From Psychrilyobacter sp. (lineage in GTDB: Bacteria; Fusobacteriota; Fusobacteriia; Fusobacteriales; Fusobacteriaceae), in contig JAUXGP010000070.1 of assembly GCA_030621995.1 (NCBI GenBank), positions 1 through 7,920 of the forward strand: DNA of 7,920 nt, written 5' to 3'. Of this stretch, positions 6,250 to 7,920 are shown piece by piece; the stretch's first letter is position 1; every line of letters begins with the position of its first letter. Position numbers and translations under genes: made by a program. Under the pieces are notes generated by a model. It was given only the letters and a program-made list of their open reading frames with translations. It was not told the origin of the DNA and searched no databases.

Positions 6250-7920
6250 TAAACCCCTTCCTTCATTCCATCTTCCTGGATCTTTAAAATTCTTTTGTAG
6301 AGACCGTCTCTGTTTTTTAACTCATTGTGAGTACCATAGTCGCTAATTTTCCCATCTTCTAAGATCATTATTTTATCGGCATCCATAATCGAGGAGATCC
6401 TATGGGAGATGATTATTGTTGTTGAAGAACCATGTTTTTTCTTTAATTCTTTTCTGATAGAAGCGTCTGTGTCTATATCGACTGCACTGAGGGAATCATC
6501 AAAGATTAATATTTTATGATTATTAATAATGGCTCTAGCTATGGCTATCCTTTGTTTTTGACCTCCAGATAAGGAAACGCCCTTTTCTCCTACCTGAGTC
6601 TTATATCCCTCTTTAAAATTTAAAATTCCTTCATGGATAGAAGCTGTTTTGGCAGCAGCGAAAATATCTGAATCATCTAAGGTTTTTTTAGTGATCCCGA
6701 TATTTTCTTTGACATTTTTTGCAAAGAGAAAGGTTTCCTGCAGAACCAGACCGACATTTTTTCTAATCCACCTCTTATCGATCTCCTTTAATTCTATACC
6801 ATCAATTTTTATGGAGCCGCTGTCATAGTCGTATAACCTTGCAATAAGATGGATAAGGGAGGATTTTCCACTTCCTGTAGGTCCTAGTATACCTAAAGTT
6901 CCACCTATATCTAAGTCAAAGGAAATTCCATTTAATATAGATTTATCTATATAGGAAAATTTAACATCTTTAAAAACTATCTTCCCTTGAATTTTGGGTT
7001 TCTTTAATCTGTCATCTCCATTAAAATCAGTTTCACTGCCTAAGATCTCCTCTATCCTCTCAAAGGAGATGGTCGCCTTACCAAAATCACTCAATACCCG
7101 TCCTAAATTTCTTACAGGGAATTCCAACAGCCATACATACATTCCAAAGGCAATGACAGTCCCGATAGTAATAGTCCCCTCAATAGCCCACCCGATACCC
7201 AGAAAAAGAACCAAACCCATCTGTACAAAGGAAAAAAATGATGAAATAGGCCAATAATAGGCAAATAACCGGATAAGTTTATAGGTGACATCACTATAAT
7301 GTTTATTGGAGTGTTGGAATTTTTTTATCTCTAAATCTTCACTGGCAAAAGCTTTTACTACCCGGACACCGTGGATATTCTCCTGGAGGATAGTTGATAA
7401 TCCGGCCTCAGCTTCATCGGAGATTTTAAAGTGCTTTTTTACTACAATAAAAAAGTACAGGGAAAACATAAACATTAAAGGAACTATGGATAACACAATG
7501 ATAGAAAGTTTTAAATTTAAATTTATCAGTGTAAAAAAAATAATTGTGATCATTAAAATAATATTTACCACTTCTACTAACTGTATGGCCAGAAATTTTC
7601 GGATTGTTTCTACATCGGAAGTACATCTTTGAAGCAGATCTCCGGTTTCTATACCATTGAAATAGCTGTATTTAACATTTTGAAGGTGGGTATACAGCTT
7701 ATCTTTGATGGTTTTTACCATACCTTCAGATGCTATACTTGATAACTTCCCTTTAAAATATAAACAGATACCCTGAAAAACAGCAAGGGTAAAGATAAGC
7801 ATACCTGCATTCAGAAAACTTTTTCCCACAAAAAAATCCATGGTTTTTTCAAAGGAAGAGTCAGAGATACCGTTATTTTGTATTATGATATCTATTGTAT
7901 ATTTAATGATAAGGGGGTTC
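6249..7920 (-). CDS. ABC exporter half-transporter, degenerate-site subunit (TM287/BmrC-like), 5' partial
   Basis: The frame stays open past the ATG at 7839-7841 to the right edge. It adds 26 codons (ending PLIIKYTIDIII... before that Met) that fit the end of the first membrane helix of exporters. That ATG is therefore internal and the true start lies outside the window, probably only 20-40 codons away. Numbering from Met at 7841, membrane segments lie near 9-29, 87-106, 110-131, 201-220 and 225-243. The nucleotide-binding domain follows with A-loop Tyr297, Walker A GPTGSGKSS (320-328), Gln368, a canonical LSGGQ signature (424-428), Walker B ILIFDD and His480. The residue after the Walker B Asp is Asp449, not Glu, the hallmark of the subunit with the degenerate ATP site. 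It is translationally coupled to the next gene through a one-base overlap (TAATG). Confidence 0.94.
   Translation of the reverse strand, partial: NPLIIKYTIDIIIQNNGISDSSFEKTMDFFVGKSFLNAGMLIFTLAVFQGICLYFKGKLSSIASEGMVKTIKDKLYTHLQNVKYSYFNGIETGDLLQRCTSDVETIRKFLAIQLVEVVNIILMITIIFFTLINLNLKLSIIVLSIVPLMFMFSLYFFIVVKKHFKISDEAEAGLSTILQENIHGVRVVKAFASEDLEIKKFQHSNKHYSDVTYKLIRLFAYYWPISSFFSFVQMGLVLFLGIGWAIEGTITIGTVIAFGMYVWLLEFPVRNLGRVLSDFGKATISFERIEEILGSETDFNGDDRLKKPKIQGKIVFKDVKFSYIDKSILNGISFDLDIGGTLGILGPTGSGKSSLIHLIARLYDYDSGSIKIDGIELKEIDKRWIRKNVGLVLQETFLFAKNVKENIGITKKTLDDSDIFAAAKTASIHEGILNFKEGYKTQVGEKGVSLSGGQKQRIAIARAIINNHKILIFDDSLSAVDIDTDASIRKELKKKHGSSTTIIISHRISSIMDADKIMILEDGKISDYGTHNELKNRDGLYKRILKIQEDGMKEGV

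Noticed and set aside
6994..7632. Several open frames of 60-108 codons overlapping the first ABC gene on both strands
   Set aside because: They lie entirely inside a well-supported coding region in other frames, have no recognisable motifs, and their composition is explained by the ABC codons.
7839..7841. ATG at 7839-7841 as the true start of the first ABC subunit
   Set aside because: The frame continues open to the edge with 26 residues resembling the end of the first membrane helix, and starting here would delete that helix. I see no ribosome binding site ahead of it.
1..7920. CRISPR array, tRNA/rRNA genes, riboswitch, insertion sequence or phage module
   Set aside because: I found no regularly spaced direct repeats, no cloverleaf-like sequence, no transposase or integrase motifs, and no recognisable riboswitch core.

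Overview
The window is AT-rich, uses AGA/AGG for Arg and ATA for Ile heavily, and carries strong purine-rich ribosome binding sites. A trmD tail followed by a gamma-carbonic anhydrase and a TM1570-type SPOUT methyltransferase, together with a secreted chalcone-isomerase-like protein, suggests a diderm, anaerobic, low-GC bacterium. My best guess is a member of the Fusobacteriia with moderate GC (Ilyobacter, Propionigenium or Psychrilyobacter-like). This is inferred from gene content and composition only.

Left part, + strand (1-1550): the last 51 codons of trmD (tRNA m1G37 methyltransferase); a 239-base gap to the proposed start of the next gene, holding two look-alike hairpins and a third AT-rich hairpin; a CamH/YrdA-type gamma-carbonic anhydrase whose best start is a TTG at 398; and a SPOUT RNA methyltransferase of the TM1570 family. 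A strong bidirectional terminator (1521-1550) closes this block against the convergent gene that follows.

Middle, - strand (1554-3390): a long three-domain, cytosolic-type Xaa-Pro aminopeptidase with all metal ligands present. It has its own plausible promoter at 3362-3389.

Right part, - strand (3457-7920, read right to left): an apparent operon with two ABC exporter half-transporters overlapping by one base (the first runs off the right edge), a start-less and N-terminally truncated GNAT acetyltransferase remnant, and a secreted chalcone-isomerase-like protein, ending at an intrinsic terminator. The two ABC subunits form a textbook asymmetric heterodimer: the first has Asp instead of the catalytic Glu after Walker B, and the second has LSTGQ in place of LSGGQ.

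Most of the window is ordinary housekeeping or transport content. I do not see a convincing undescribed system. The points most worth a second look are the truncated GNAT reading frame, which has no usable start codon, and the paired hairpin element after trmD.
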